NCBI RefSeq assembly: GCF_020829445.1
Contig: NZ_JAIVFV010000005.1
Span: 1 to 64,000, forward strand
Direction of reading: 5' to 3'
DNA: 64,000 bases
From: Nostoc sp. CHAB 5836
Lineage (GTDB): Bacteria; Cyanobacteriota; Cyanobacteriia; Cyanobacteriales; Nostocaceae
This document shows positions 34,326-43,641 of this stretch, one piece after another. Within the stretch, counting starts at the first letter, position 1. Every line of letters begins with the position of its first letter. The position numbers and the translations under genes are program-made. The notes beneath the pieces are model-generated. The model did not search any database and was not told where the DNA came from. It saw only the letters and a program-made list of their open reading frames with translations.

Positions 34326-35183
34326 TTAGCCACACTGTGCTGTTTGTCTAAATAGTGCATCAGCTACTAGGGAAACATCGCGCATTTCTTGAACATCGTG
34401 AACTCGGAGGATATCAGCGCCATTAAAAATAGCAGCACAACAAGCTGCTGCCGTTCCCCAAACTCGTGCTTTGGGATTTGGCTGATTTAAAATGCGACCA
34501 ATGAAACTTTTACGAGATGCTCCTACCAAGATAGGACAGTTGAGTGTTGTGAGCGATCGCAAGTGGCGAAAAATTTCTAAATTTTGCTCATAGTTTTTAG
34601 CAAAGCCAATACCAGGATCAATAATAATTTTACTCAGGTCAATGCCCGCAGCAGTTGCTACTCCAATTTGCCGAGCCAAAAAACTATAAATTTCTGTGAG
34701 TAAATCTTGATAATCAGTCTGTTGTTCCATTGTCTGTGGTGTTCCCCTGATGTGCATTAAAATCATCGGCACACCTAAATCTGCCACTGTTGGCAACATT
34801 TCTGAGTCAAAGGTGCCGCCAGAAATATCATTAATAATATCTGCTCCAGCTTCTACAGATGCCCTGGCCACAGCCGCACGAGTTGTATCTACAGAAATCG
34901 GGACTGAAATTTCTGGTCTTAGCACCTGTAACACCGATATTACCCGATCAAGTTCCTCCGCCAAAGTTATTTGCTTTGCCCCTGGTCGAGTTGATTGACC
35001 GCCGACATCGATAATGTCAGCACCAGCAGCTACCAGTGCTTGCGCCTGTACTAAAGCCGCAGAGGTAGTGTTAAACTCACCCCCATCACTAAAGCTATCA
35101 GGCGTGACATTCAAAATGCCCATCAAATAAGTTCGCTGTCCCCACTCGAAACGGCGTTCTCGAATTATCAAGTTACTTGACAT
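34326..35183 (-). CDS. folP: Dihydropteroate synthase
   Basis: A 285-residue TIM-barrel enzyme condensing 6-hydroxymethyl-dihydropterin pyrophosphate with p-aminobenzoate in folate synthesis. The signature GILNVTPDSFSDGGEF (about residues 22-37) and the second signature DIIDVGGQSTRPGA are present, as are DPGIGFAKN and GASRKSFIGR. All substrate-binding residues appear intact. It is co-directional with tpiA, 318 bp upstream, a pairing seen in cyanobacteria, but an M6 and an M2 element now lie between them and may have split the transcript. Confidence 0.96.
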   Translation of the reverse strand: MSSNLIIRERRFEWGQRTYLMGILNVTPDSFSDGGEFNTTSAALVQAQALVAAGADIIDVGGQSTRPGAKQITLAEELDRVISVLQVLRPEISVPISVDTTRAAVARASVEAGADIINDISGGTFDSEMLPTVADLGVPMILMHIRGTPQTMEQQTDYQDLLTEIYSFLARQIGVATAAGIDLSKIIIDPGIGFAKNYEQNLEIFRHLRSLTTLNCPILVGASRKSFIGRILNQPNPKARVWGTAAACCAAIFNGADILRVHDVQEMRDVSLVADALFRQTAQCG

Positions 35184-35203
35184 AAATCTACATTGCTATT
35201 TAA

Positions 35204-35257
35204 GTTGTAGTGGGGACTTCAGTCCCCTAAACCAGGACTAAAGTCCTGACTACGAAC
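35204..35257. repeat. M6 REP-like double hairpin
   Basis: GTTGTAGTGGGGACT...AGTCCTGACTACGAAC, with gggacttcagtccc and aggactaaagtcct hairpins. It lies between tpiA and folP. Confidence 0.75.
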
Positions 35258-35300
35258 GAACATTTTTTATTCAGCTTGATTAACGGGACATGATATAAGG

Positions 35301-35435
35301 CAATACAGTTCAGTTAAGCATTTCTTTGTTCTCTTTGTTCTCTTTCTTCTCTTTCTTTGCGTCCTTGGCGTCCTTGGCGGTTCGTTAAAAAAATTGACTT
35401 TGGCAAAGAGTTTTAGCCTTAACTGAACTGTATTG
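35301..35435. mobile_element. M2 element, best-preserved copy
   Basis: The 18-bp ends CAATACAGTTCAGTTAAG and CTTAACTGAACTGTATTG are perfect reverse complements. Flanks TGATATAAGG and TGATATGAGG match at 9 of 10 positions (the right one directly follows the end), consistent with a target duplication. The 135-bp body holds pyrimidine tracts and 'ttggcggttcgtt'; it has no coding capacity. Confidence 0.88.
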
Positions 35436-35501
35436 TGATATGAGGCGGTAGCTCGCCTAGAGTCATTCCCATGCCCTGCATGGGAACGAGAAAAAGGCAC
35501 A

Positions 35502-36227
35502 TCACTGAAAATTCACAATCCGAGCGAAACTCTCAGGTTCTAGACTTGCTCCTCCCACTAAAACACCATCAATTTCTGGTTGGGCCATAATCTCATCAAT
35601 ATTATTCGGCTTAACTGAGCCGCCATATTGAATTGATACATTCTGATTAGTCAACTGGCTACGAATTAAGCCAATTATCCGATTCGCCTCCGCTACTTCA
35701 CAGGTATCACCAGTACCAATGGCCCAAATTGGTTCGTAGGCAATCACCAAATTATTCTGATCAATATCTACCAAGCCTTTATCGAGTTGGAGAGTAATCA
35801 GTGATTCAGTTTCTCCCGCATCTCGTTGTTGTTTAGTTTCGCCAACGCAGAGAATTGGCGTTAAGCCAAACCTTTGAGCAGTTCGGAGGCGCAGATTAAC
35901 GGTAGAGTCGGTTTCACCGAAGTATTGCCGTCGTTCGCTATGACCGACAATCACAAAGCGCACACCACTTTCTGTCAGCATTGGGCCAGAAATCTCACCC
36001 GTATAGGCTCCATATTCTTCCCAATGGATATTTTGCGCCCCCAGTTGGATGAGGCTACCGTGTAAAGTCTTGGACAAAACACTTAAATCAGTGAAAGGAG
36101 GACACAATATCACTTCTCGTCCTTGAGGGGTTTCCTCTAAGTGAGGCAGAAATCCTTGTAAAAACTCCTGGGTCTCTGCCTGGGTTTTGTACATTTTCCA
36201 GTTGCCGGCAATAACAATTTTCCGCAC
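35502..36227 (-). CDS. tpiA: Triosephosphate isomerase
   Basis: A 241-residue TIM barrel interconverting dihydroxyacetone phosphate and glyceraldehyde 3-phosphate in the Calvin cycle and glycolysis. Active-site Lys is in AGNWKMYK, His in [13 protein letters not shown], catalytic Glu in [13 protein letters not shown], and the phosphate loop is YGGSVKP and [10 protein letters not shown]. The frame extends upstream to a TTG at 36242, but GTG at 36227 ([12 protein letters not shown]) gives the family's usual start and length, so I choose it. Downstream lies folP. Confidence 0.95.
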   Translation of the reverse strand: MRKIVIAGNWKMYKTQAETQEFLQGFLPHLEETPQGREVILCPPFTDLSVLSKTLHGSLIQLGAQNIHWEEYGAYTGEISGPMLTESGVRFVIVGHSERRQYFGETDSTVNLRLRTAQRFGLTPILCVGETKQQRDAGETESLITLQLDKGLVDIDQNNLVIAYEPIWAIGTGDTCEVAEANRIIGLIRSQLTNQNVSIQYGGSVKPNNIDEIMAQPEIDGVLVGGASLEPESFARIVNFQ

Positions 36228-36372
36228 AGGTAATTTAGTCAAGATCCTAAAGCGTTATTTAGATGCATTTTTCAGTTTATGGTAAAACTATGCAATAATA
36301 ATATTTTGGGGCATTATTTTCAAGGTTTTGACTTCCTTCAACTATTACTTAGAGTATTTCAGGTTATAAGGG

Positions 36373-37096
36373 TTATTCGTCCTTACTTTGAAGTAGCTTG
36401 TTAATCAGTTCTTGCTGTTGCCGTAACTGTTCCTTTAGTAGGTGAATTTCTGATTGCTGCTGTGGTATTTCAGGGTTGATTTTCCCTGCGAAAACGGCTA
36501 CATCTTGGTAATGCTTGTTTGATACTTCTATTTGATGACGACATCATTTTGAAACAAATTTTTCATCAATACCTAAATCGTAAACAGCATGAGTAATAAA
36601 CGTGTGACGTGTGTTGTATGGGGACAGGTATTTAGTGAGTTTACCTTGTTCTATTAGTGTTGGAATAATGCCTTTACATTGTATCGACAAAGAATTTTGT
36701 CCGCGCCAAGAATTACCAAAGGTTGCTGAGTTAATTACCCTGCCAATTTTTGATTTAAAAATTACTTCATTTTGTTGACTTTGTGGAATAGATTTTAAAA
36801 AGTTCCACAATTCCCCGTCTTTAAACATAGGAAACTTTCTTACCTCTTCACCTTTATAAGTTTTGTCGTTTTTTAAGGGGTAGAATTTTTTAGTTAATCG
36901 GTCATAGGTTCTACGAATTAAAATTCGTTCTTTATCCCATTCGACATCGCACCACATAAAAGCTATTGCTTCACCAGTTCTGCATCCAGTCATAAATTTA
37001 AATTTGAGAAAATTAAACCAGTGAGGACAACTATTTTTGACATAATTTAATATCGCTTGGGTTTCATCCCATGAATAGGCTTTTTTTATTACCCAT
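36373..37096 (-). pseudogene. Tyrosine recombinase (integrase), truncated and with an in-frame stop
   Basis: The reading frame runs from about 37096 (after an in-frame TAA) through AYSWDETQAILNYVKN and KFMTGCRTGEAIAFMW, the box with the first catalytic Arg, to SPYNTRHTFITHAVYDLG with the second Arg-His. A TGA at 36544-36546 then interrupts. Beyond it the same frame continues CRHQIEVSNKHYQDVAVFAG to a TAA at 36373, including the expected Tyr nucleophile (HYQ). A Trp codon (TGG) at the stop would restore the usual 'K-W-x-G-H' box. The N-terminal half is gone and an M-type MITE (37116-37266) abuts the break. Probably a dead integrase of a former island. Confidence 0.85.
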
Positions 37097-37115
37097 TAGT
37101 CTATGAGTTGGAGAT

Positions 37116-37266
37116 TATAGCGGTTCTCGCTTGGATGCAATACAGTTTGACCTCACTTCCATTCCTCTCTCCTTTTAGGAGAGAGGCTTTGAATATTACT
37201 CCCCTTCCCTTGCTCTTAAGGGGCTGGGGGTTAGGTCTGTATTCCATGCAATTGAGAACCGCTATA
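37116..37266. mobile_element. MITE with TATAGCGGTTCTC ends
   Basis: 13-bp perfect inverted ends TATAGCGGTTCTC and GAGAACCGCTATA, with inner inverted words TGCAATACAG and CTGTATTCCATGCA. The middle is a 'cctctctcctttt/aaggggctgggg' pyrimidine/purine hairpin. End-like words recur near 17358 and 52604. It lies 20 bp from the broken 5' side of the integrase remnant. Confidence 0.8.
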
Positions 37267-37363
37267 GGTATTGGGCGTGGGGCATACTTATTGCCCTTGT
37301 GTCCTTTGTAGCCTCATCTCGCCAAACCGCTTCTAAAAATAACTAGGATAGTAAACGGGGTAT

Positions 37364-37400
37364 ATCTAAAATCTAAAATCTAAAATCTAAAATCTAAAAT
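37364..37400. repeat. ATCTAAA heptamer run before the GTPase gene
   Basis: Five tandem ATCTAAA units end 4 bp before the ATG at 37405, so the array occupies the place of the ribosome-binding site. The same unit occurs near 60620-60740 and inside the mannosidase gene (28010). Confidence 0.85.
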
Positions 37401-37404
37401 TAAT

Positions 37405-38886
37405 ATGACTTCGACATTGCCCATGCCTGAACCTCATCAAAGCGATTCCGCTAACACTGACGCAAATTCTCTCAGTTGGGAGGAAGAACTGGATAGTGCT
37501 ATATTCAGTTTTGAAGACATTCAAACAGAACTGAACTATAAACAAGCACAAACAGCGTTGCGAAACTTGGTAGCTAATCTTGACCTCACCCCCCAAGAAA
37601 AAACCGGGTTGGAGACGGAAATTGCTGAGTTGGAAACCATGCTGGGAAAGTTAGACCGGATGGTGGTGCAGATTGCGGCTTTTGGGATGGTGGGACGTGG
37701 GAAGTCTTCGCTACTTAATGCTTTGGTTGGGCAAACAGTATTTGAAACTGGGCCCTTGCATGGTGTCACCCGTGCTGCGCAAACAGTTAATTGGAGTATT
37801 AGTGAGGAGGCAATTGGGGAAACTGAACGTGCTTTGCGAGTCACTCTCCCTGGTGTAGGTCAATCCCAGGTGGAATTAATTGACACTCCTGGGTTAGACG
37901 AAGTAGATGGTGCAACCCGTGCGGCATTAGCTGAACAGATTGCCAAACAGGCAGATTTGATTCTGTTTGTGATATCTAGCGACATGACGAAGCTAGAATA
38001 CATGGCCCTTTCTCAGTTGCGGGAAGCAGGTAAACCAATCATTCTGGTGTTTAACAAAGTAGACCAGTATCCAGAAGCAGACCGGATGGCAATTTATCAC
38101 AAAATCCGGGATGAAAGGGTGCGGGAATTACTCACACCTCTAGAAATTGTCATGGCTGCGGCATCGCCATTGGTGAAGACGGCAATTCGTCGCCCTGATG
38201 GTACTAGGGGGATACAGTTGCGTACAGGGAATGCCCAAGTTGAGGAACTGAAGCTGAAAATATTGGAAATTTTGCACCGTGAGGGTAAAGCCTTGGTTGC
38301 TCTTAATAGTATGCTTTATGCCGATGTTGTAAATGAGCAATTGGTTGAGCGAAAAGTGATGATTCGGGAACAGAATGCCAATCAGTTAATTTGGAAGGCT
38401 GTGATGACTAAGGCATTAGCGATCGCACTCAATCCCGTAACTGTGGTAGATATTCTCAGTAGTGTGGTTATTGATATTGCTCTTATTTTGGGTTTATCTA
38501 AACTCTACGGCTTCTCCATGACTGAAGCTGGGGCTGTACAATTACTCCAAAAAATTGCCCTGAGTATGGGCGGTATCGCTGCTAGTGAATTGTTGGCAAA
38601 TTTGGGCTTGAGTGGATTGAAAACTTTACTTGGGATCTCTGCAACAGCTACCGCAGGTGCTACCCTCGGCCCTTATATATCAGTTGCAATCACCCAAGCG
38701 GGAGTCGCTGGTGTTTCTTCTTACGGTATTGGACAAGTTACCAAAGTTTATTTAGCCAATGGCGCGACTTGGGGGCCTGATGGGCCGAAAGCAGTAATTA
38801 ATCGGATTTTGGCAAACCTGGATGAAACTTCAATTCTCAACCGGATTAAAGATGAATTGCTCTACAAGGTAAAATTCAAAAAGTAA
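37405..38886 (+). CDS. GTP-binding protein with DUF697/YcjF-like C-terminus
   Basis: A 493-residue protein. An N-terminal helical region (30-95) is followed by an Era-like GTPase: P-loop GMVGRGKSSLLN (about residues 94-105), switch region GVTRAAQTVNW, G3 DTPGLDE, G4 NKVDQ. After residue 310 comes a hydrophobic region of four or five segments (IALNPVTVVDILSSVVIDIALILG; IALSMGGIAASELLANLGLSGLKTLLGISATA) typical of DUF697. Such GTPases probably tether to membranes and are common in cyanobacteria and chloroplasts; the cellular job is not settled. The 5' leader lacks a Shine-Dalgarno and ends in the ATCTAAA array. Confidence 0.87.
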   Translation: MTSTLPMPEPHQSDSANTDANSLSWEEELDSAIFSFEDIQTELNYKQAQTALRNLVANLDLTPQEKTGLETEIAELETMLGKLDRMVVQIAAFGMVGRGKSSLLNALVGQTVFETGPLHGVTRAAQTVNWSISEEAIGETERALRVTLPGVGQSQVELIDTPGLDEVDGATRAALAEQIAKQADLILFVISSDMTKLEYMALSQLREAGKPIILVFNKVDQYPEADRMAIYHKIRDERVRELLTPLEIVMAAASPLVKTAIRRPDGTRGIQLRTGNAQVEELKLKILEILHREGKALVALNSMLYADVVNEQLVERKVMIREQNANQLIWKAVMTKALAIALNPVTVVDILSSVVIDIALILGLSKLYGFSMTEAGAVQLLQKIALSMGGIAASELLANLGLSGLKTLLGISATATAGATLGPYISVAITQAGVAGVSSYGIGQVTKVYLANGATWGPDGPKAVINRILANLDETSILNRIKDELLYKVKFKK

Positions 38887-38915
38887 TGCTAGTTTTTGAC
38901 GCAAAGCTTTACTAA

Positions 38916-39009
38916 TAGAACTTACGCAAAAACCCTCTTAAACTCTCATTCCTCTGTGGACTCTGCGTCCTCCGTGGTTCGTTTGACCTTACTTTTGCGT
39001 AAGTCCTAA
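38916..39009. mobile_element. M5 element
   Basis: TAGAACTTACGCAAAA left end, TTTTGCGTAAGTCCTA right end; flanking ACTAA on both sides may be a 5-bp duplication. The body has 'ctctgtggactctgcgtcctccgtgg'-type words (partly quoted), like other M5 copies. Confidence 0.7.
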
Positions 39010-39159
39010 CTAAGTACAGCTTTGCATAAAATCGTGGGGAATTGAGGGTTGAAATTTAAACGCATAGGCGCTTCGCCTTCCCGCAGGGTAGGGGCGCAAA
39101 GGGAAGCGCAAAGGAACGCAAAGAGAATTCGCTACGAATTTATGAAATATTGTATCATC

Positions 39160-39271
39160 CACGTTGGTGCGAAAAAGTCAAGTATGTTACGAAACGTAAA
39201 TAAGCTTAAAACCTTTACTAATGACAAATGACAGCCTTAGCCAGTTAACTTTAGTTGCGCCAACCTACTTA
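39160..39271 (+). mobile_element. M3 element, copy E
   Basis: CACGTTGGTGCG left end (TAAGTA lost), conserved 'tatgttacgaaacgtaaa' block, right end GCGCCAACCTACTTAA. The last TTA (39269-39271) is the stop codon of the adjacent minus-strand permease gene. Confidence 0.8.
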
Positions 39272-40486
39272 AGCACTTCTTAAGGCCACGATTGGGTCGA
39301 GTTTAGCGGCGCGACGTGCAGGAACAACGCCAAAGAATAAACCAATACCACCAGAGACACCAACTGCCATACTAATCGCTACAGGAGAAAGACTCGCTTC
39401 TAAAGGAGTCAAGGCTCCCACTAACAGAATGCCACTGATCCCAACCCCAGTCCCAACTAAACCGCCAGCTGCGGAAACTATTACTGCCTCAATGATGAAT
39501 TGTAGCAAAATATCTTGCTCAGTTGCCCCGATCGCTTTCCTTAATCCAATTTCTTGGGTGCGTTCGGTGACGGAGACTAGCATAATATTCATGATGCCAA
39601 TGCCGCCAACAAACAGAGATATCCCGGCGATCGCTGCTAGCATAATTGTCAATGCACCTGTAATTTGACCAACGGTTTGCAAGGCATCTTTCTGGGTGCG
39701 AATGGTAAAGTCATCTTCACCGTTAATTTTGTGTCGTAGACGCAGCAAATTCGTAATTTGAAACTCTGCTGCATCCACACTCTCTGAATCACGAGCGGCA
39801 GCAACGAGATAATCTAAGGCGATACCATAGGGAGAATTCTTTCCCACAAGTCGGTTTGCTGAAGTGGTAATCGGTATTAAAGCAGCTTCATCATAATCTG
39901 CTCCCACGCTGGAACCTTTGGGTGTTAACGTCCCAATCACTTGAAAGCTAGTGTTTCCGATTCGTAATTGCTGACCGAGCGGGTTACTATTACCAAATAG
40001 TTTTTCTGCCAAGTCTCCACCTAATACAACGACTTGGTTACTTCGTTTAATGTCTACCTCAGAGAAAAATCGGCCTTTAGCAGTTTCAAAATCCCGCACT
40101 GATAGGAAACTGGAAGTTGTACCAATAATATTGACATCAGTGTTTCTGTTGCGGTACGTAACTACCTGTCTTCTATTTAACTCTGGTGCAACCCCTACTA
40201 CTGTTGGCACCTGAGAGGCGATCGCATCGGCATCTTGTAATACCAAAGTTTTTGGCACTTCAAAGGAGATACGCTGAGTTTCTCGATTACCTGGAATCAC
40301 AAATAGCACATTTGGCCCTAATGACTCCAACTGTTTATTCACGTACTTTTGCCCACCTTCACCAATACCAATCATCGCAATCACCGAGGCGTTGCCAATA
40401 ACTATACCCAGCATGGTGAGGGCGCTACGCAGCTTATTTGACAGCAGGGTTTTCCCCGCCATGTTCATGCTTTCTAAAAAATTCAT
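39269..40486 (-). CDS. MacB/DevC-type ABC transporter permease
   Basis: A 405-residue protein with the FtsX/MacB permease topology: one N-terminal helix (LRSALTMLGIVIGNASVIAMIGIGEGG, partly), a large periplasmic domain (about 50-275) with VVVLGGDLAEKLFG and GTLTPKGSS, and three C-terminal helices ending ARRAAKLDPIVALRSA. It works with an ATPase and an HlyD-type adaptor to export a substrate across the envelope. The adaptor gene is next upstream, but no ATPase gene is in view, so the third part must be elsewhere. An M3 element supplies its stop codon. Confidence 0.9.
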   Translation of the reverse strand: MNFLESMNMAGKTLLSNKLRSALTMLGIVIGNASVIAMIGIGEGGQKYVNKQLESLGPNVLFVIPGNRETQRISFEVPKTLVLQDADAIASQVPTVVGVAPELNRRQVVTYRNRNTDVNIIGTTSSFLSVRDFETAKGRFFSEVDIKRSNQVVVLGGDLAEKLFGNSNPLGQQLRIGNTSFQVIGTLTPKGSSVGADYDEAALIPITTSANRLVGKNSPYGIALDYLVAAARDSESVDAAEFQITNLLRLRHKINGEDDFTIRTQKDALQTVGQITGALTIMLAAIAGISLFVGGIGIMNIMLVSVTERTQEIGLRKAIGATEQDILLQFIIEAVIVSAAGGLVGTGVGISGILLVGALTPLEASLSPVAISMAVGVSGGIGLFFGVVPARRAAKLDPIVALRSA

Positions 40487-40497
40487 GTCTTACGAAC

Positions 40498-40627
40498 TAA
40501 GTAAGTTGGCGCGAAAAATCAAAGTATATTACAAAACGTAAATAAGCTTAAAACCCTTACCAATGACAAATGACAAATGACCAATGACAGCCTTAACCAA
40601 TTAGCTTTAATTGTGCCGACCTACTCA
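40498..40627 (+). mobile_element. M3 element, copy F
   Basis: TAAGTAAGTTGGCGCG left end and GTGCCGACCTACTCA right end. It fills the spacer between the HlyD-type adaptor and the permease; the adaptor's TAG stop (40621-40623) lies within the element's end. Confidence 0.8.
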
Positions 40628-42087
40628 TTTTGTTCCTTAGCCTTTTCAATTTTGTAGTCTTTGGGTGGGTTAACAAATATGCGATCGCCTTCTTTAACTC
40701 CCCCTAAAATCTGAGTTTGGTCTTGGATTTGTGCCCCAACTGTAATTTCGCGGAACTGGGGTTTATTGTTGGCATCTGGTACAAGTACGCCAGTTCTCCC
40801 CTTTTCGGTGACAATTGACACCGTTGGTAGTACTAAGGCATTATTAACGCGATCGCCTAAAAAAGTCAGATCCACATTTAAGCCAGAACGTAGTTTATCT
40901 ATACCAGTATCCAGAGCAACCCGCACCTGGAAGGATGTTACACCTTGTTCCACCACTGCTTCTGGAGCAATCAGGCGCACATGACCTTTAAAAACTTGAT
41001 CGGGATAGGCATCAGCGACAATTTCCACCTGCTGTCTCGGTTTAATTCTGCCAATATCGGCTTCGGGAACTTGAGCTAATATTTCTAAACCCCTTGCTAC
41101 GGCGACAATTGAACTGGAAGTTGCCGATGCACTACTAGAAGCAGAGGTTGTCGGTGTCACAAAGGCGCCGGGATCAGCATATTTTTGGGTGACAATTCCC
41201 GAAAGAGGAGCGCGAATAATCGTCTCATCTAACTGCACTTGTACACCCTTCAACTGAGCTTCAGCTGCTGCAACTGCTGCTTGACGCTGCACAATTTCTT
41301 CCGAACGGGTGCCATCTTCTAACAGAACTAATGCTGCTCGTGCTTCATTCACAGCTGCTTGGCGTTGGTCGATTTCCTCAGCCCTGGTGCCACTTTGAAC
41401 TAAGGACAATCGTTTTTTAGCTTCTTCTAAATTGGCTCTAGCACTTTTGTCTTCGCTGAGGGCTTGATCAAATAATTGTTTTTTCTCTGCTCCCTGTTTA
41501 TATAAAAATTGGTAACGTTTTACCTGTTCACTGGTGTAATTTACCCTTGCTTGAGCTGCATCCACTTGCGATTGAGATTGAGCAATTTCTTGGGGACGAT
41601 TACCAGCCTGGGCTGCGGCTAGCTGGGCTTGAGCTTGTGCTAACCGGGCCTTTGATTGAGCGATTTCTTGAGGACGACTACCAGCAAGGGCTTCGGCTAG
41701 TTGTGCTTGACTTTGGGCTAAGTTAGCACGATACTGACTCCTTTGAGCCTCAATGCTGGCACTATCCATGCGAGCGAGGATTTGCCCTTGTTGAATGCGA
41801 TCGCCTTGTTCCACATATAATTGTGACAGCACTCCGGGGTTCTTCGGACTAATATTTACGCTCTGAACTGGCACGACTTTGCCACTAGCTGTAATCCGCA
41901 AAGTAACGTTTTGCGCTGTCACTGGCACAGTTAATTGAGCAATGTCTTCTTTGTTTCTCCCTTGATTTACTAGGGTGTAAGTTGTTGCTGTACCCACAAC
42001 CAAGACACCCCCTGCTATCAGCCCCATCAGCCAGCGTAATGGATACTTAACTTTGCCAATAACAGGAATTTCTATGTGCGTAGCCAT
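40621..42087 (-). CDS. HlyD/DevB-type periplasmic adaptor of an ABC exporter
   Basis: A 488-residue membrane-fusion protein. One N-terminal helix (LRWLMGLIAGGVLVVGTATTYTLV), a biotinyl-lipoyl-like half (VSPKNPGVLSQLYVEQGDRIQQGQIL with ISPKNPG), a long coiled-coil hairpin (about 120-290) built on repeats of 'SRPQEIAQSKARLAQAQAQ' type, then the second lipoyl half RAPLSGIVTQKYADPGAFV and a beta-barrel domain. It bridges the permease at 39269-40486 to an outer-membrane channel. The internal near-repeats (GSRPQEIAQSKARLAQAQ and GNRPQEIAQSQSQVDAAQ) suggest recent duplication lengthening the hairpin. It is the first gene of the pair. Confidence 0.9.
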   Translation of the reverse strand: MATHIEIPVIGKVKYPLRWLMGLIAGGVLVVGTATTYTLVNQGRNKEDIAQLTVPVTAQNVTLRITASGKVVPVQSVNISPKNPGVLSQLYVEQGDRIQQGQILARMDSASIEAQRSQYRANLAQSQAQLAEALAGSRPQEIAQSKARLAQAQAQLAAAQAGNRPQEIAQSQSQVDAAQARVNYTSEQVKRYQFLYKQGAEKKQLFDQALSEDKSARANLEEAKKRLSLVQSGTRAEEIDQRQAAVNEARAALVLLEDGTRSEEIVQRQAAVAAAEAQLKGVQVQLDETIIRAPLSGIVTQKYADPGAFVTPTTSASSSASATSSSIVAVARGLEILAQVPEADIGRIKPRQQVEIVADAYPDQVFKGHVRLIAPEAVVEQGVTSFQVRVALDTGIDKLRSGLNVDLTFLGDRVNNALVLPTVSIVTEKGRTGVLVPDANNKPQFREITVGAQIQDQTQILGGVKEGDRIFVNPPKDYKIEKAKEQNE

Positions 42088-42175
42088 ATCTAAAAGCCTA
42101 TGAATCTTGCTTTCTGGGAGTAGCCTGTAGTTATATAATTATGTGCGTAAAATTGCCCATACTAAAAGTACTCCA

Positions 42176-42240
42176 CCCCGGCCAAAGCAGCGCTTTTGCT
42201 CCCCTCCTTACTTGCGGGGAGGGGCTGGGGGTGGGGTTCC
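42176..42240. repeat. GC-rich 'ggggaggggctgggg' repeat
   Basis: A hairpin-forming pyrimidine/purine element (ctcccctcc...ggggaggggctggggg) of the dispersed class also seen at 44455-44526 and 46650-46980. No gene is seen in 42088-42510 apart from it. Confidence 0.6.
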
Positions 42241-42512
42241 TGTTAATTAAGCTTGATTGAGCAGACATAAATACTTAGAGGGCAATTGCAAAAATGCGGA
42301 GTTGTTAAAATTTTGGGATTAAATTTTTATTAATACACCAACAACTAGACGCATAATTAGCTTCATAGTTGCTTAATGTTCCTTCATAATAGGTATTCTT
42401 TGCCTGTATGCCTTCACCTGAATGGGTGACTTTAGCCACTAGTGCGGCAAGGCGCAAGTCAACACAATTGGCAATACCTCGACAATTAAATATGCGTTAC
42501 CCAGAACCCTTG

Positions 42513-42600
42513 TAGAGACGTAGCAGTGCTTCTAGAGACGTAGCAGTGCTTCTAGAGACGTAGCAGTGCTTCTAGAGACGTAGCAGTGCTACGTCTCTAC
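42513..42600. repeat. 20-bp tandem repeat, four units, ending in a palindrome
   Basis: Four copies of TAGAGACGTAGCAGTGCTTC in perfect tandem; the last unit runs into its own reverse complement (agagacgtagcagtgctacgtctct, quoted in parts), closing the array with a hairpin. It lies 20 bp after the Uma2 gene's stop codon and could act as its terminator. The AGAGACGTAGCA word is a common cyanobacterial dispersed repeat. Confidence 0.9.
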
Positions 42601-42618
42601 ATTCTTTTTTGGAGATGT

Positions 42619-43260
42619 CTATTGCTGAAATTGGGTTAATAACCAAGCACCAACTTGACTTTGATTCATTTGACGACTTCGGCGTAATGCATCGTTTAAT
42701 AAAGAAATTGCTAATCCTGGTAATACCTGAGATTCTGTAATCCTCCTACTACCTTGGTTTTCAATAGCGAAAGCCATAACTTGCGCATTCTGGACATTTA
42801 AAATCCAGTATTCTTTGACTCCTAAATCTTCGTACAAAAGTCGTTTTTCACCTTGATCATCAGCAAGGGAAGTATTAGCAACTTCTATGACTAAAGTTGG
42901 TGCTGGATATATGTCTAGATTAATGATTGAAGTTCCATAAGGAATGATATCAGCATTGTCGCTAAGATAGTAAGACACATCAGGTTGAGCTTCATTAAAG
43001 CCTGTTCTCCGATAGGTACAGTTAGTTAAGCCTTTGGCGAGGATGCCTTTGATTGTGCAAAAAAGGTTAACAGCAAAGGCAATAATTGTGTTGTCGCAGG
43101 CGTGATCATGACCGAGTGGTGGCATTTCAATCCTCATGTGTCCATTGTGATAGTAGCCTTTGGCTTTTTCATAGGCAGGATTTTCAATTATTTGGATATA
43201 TTTATCCCAAGTTGCTGCTATCCAGGTATCAGTTACTAGTTGAGTCTGTAATTCGCTCAT
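42619..43260 (-). CDS. Uma2-family (DUF820) putative endonuclease
   Basis: A 213-residue PD-(D/E)XK-fold protein of the DUF820/Uma2 family, very abundant in cyanobacteria. The core reads HMRIEMPPLGHDHA, NEAQPDVSYYLSDN with the first Asp, LVIEVANTSLADDQGEKRLLYEDLGVKEYWILN (parts) with the catalytic Glu and the Lys-rich helix. Nuclease activity is predicted from the fold, and biological role is unknown. ATG at 43260 (MSELQTQLV) is preferred over TTG at 43287. Confidence 0.88.
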   Translation of the reverse strand: MSELQTQLVTDTWIAATWDKYIQIIENPAYEKAKGYYHNGHMRIEMPPLGHDHACDNTIIAFAVNLFCTIKGILAKGLTNCTYRRTGFNEAQPDVSYYLSDNADIIPYGTSIINLDIYPAPTLVIEVANTSLADDQGEKRLLYEDLGVKEYWILNVQNAQVMAFAIENQGSRRITESQVLPGLAISLLNDALRRSRQMNQSQVGAWLLTQFQQ

Positions 43261-43439
43261 AATATTGCGAAAAAGGAACTTTAACAACGATCATACAAGT
43301 TTTATTTTCCACCACTCAGAGGTGGACGAGAGTTTGTGTAGTAACGATTTCCAATCGCCCAATACTTTTAAAACAACCTCTAAGAGGATGTTTCAAAAGT
43401 ATTTTTCTCACACCAAAGCCTCCCAAACTTAACCCCGCT

Positions 43440-43600
43440 AAGGCGTGTTTTCAAACTCGAAGATCCCCCCTAACCCCCCTAAAAAGGGGGAAAAAGAAAC
43501 TCTAAAATCCCCCCAATCTATCGGGGGATTGGGGGGATCTCCAAAGACTGAGGTGCTTAAAGAAAGGTTTGAAAACACGCCCTAACGCGAATGCGGTTCG
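43440..43600. repeat. Hairpin repeat 'gcgtgttttcaaactcgaagatcc'
   Basis: 'ggcgtgttttcaaac' at 43443 pairs with 'gtttgaaaacacgcc' near 43568, enclosing 'cccccctaaaaaggggg' and 'ccccccaatctatcgggggattggggg' hairpins (partly quoted). This makes a 140-bp element with 15-bp inverted ends. A left-end fragment recurs at 57965. Confidence 0.75.
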
Positions 43601-43641
43601 TTTTTTCATTTACCTGAAACAGCAAAAGGTAGAAAAAATGC

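Noticed and set aside
39049..39231. Open frame of 60 codons after the GTPase gene
   Set aside because: It runs through GC-rich repeat scraps into M3 copy E; no coding signals.
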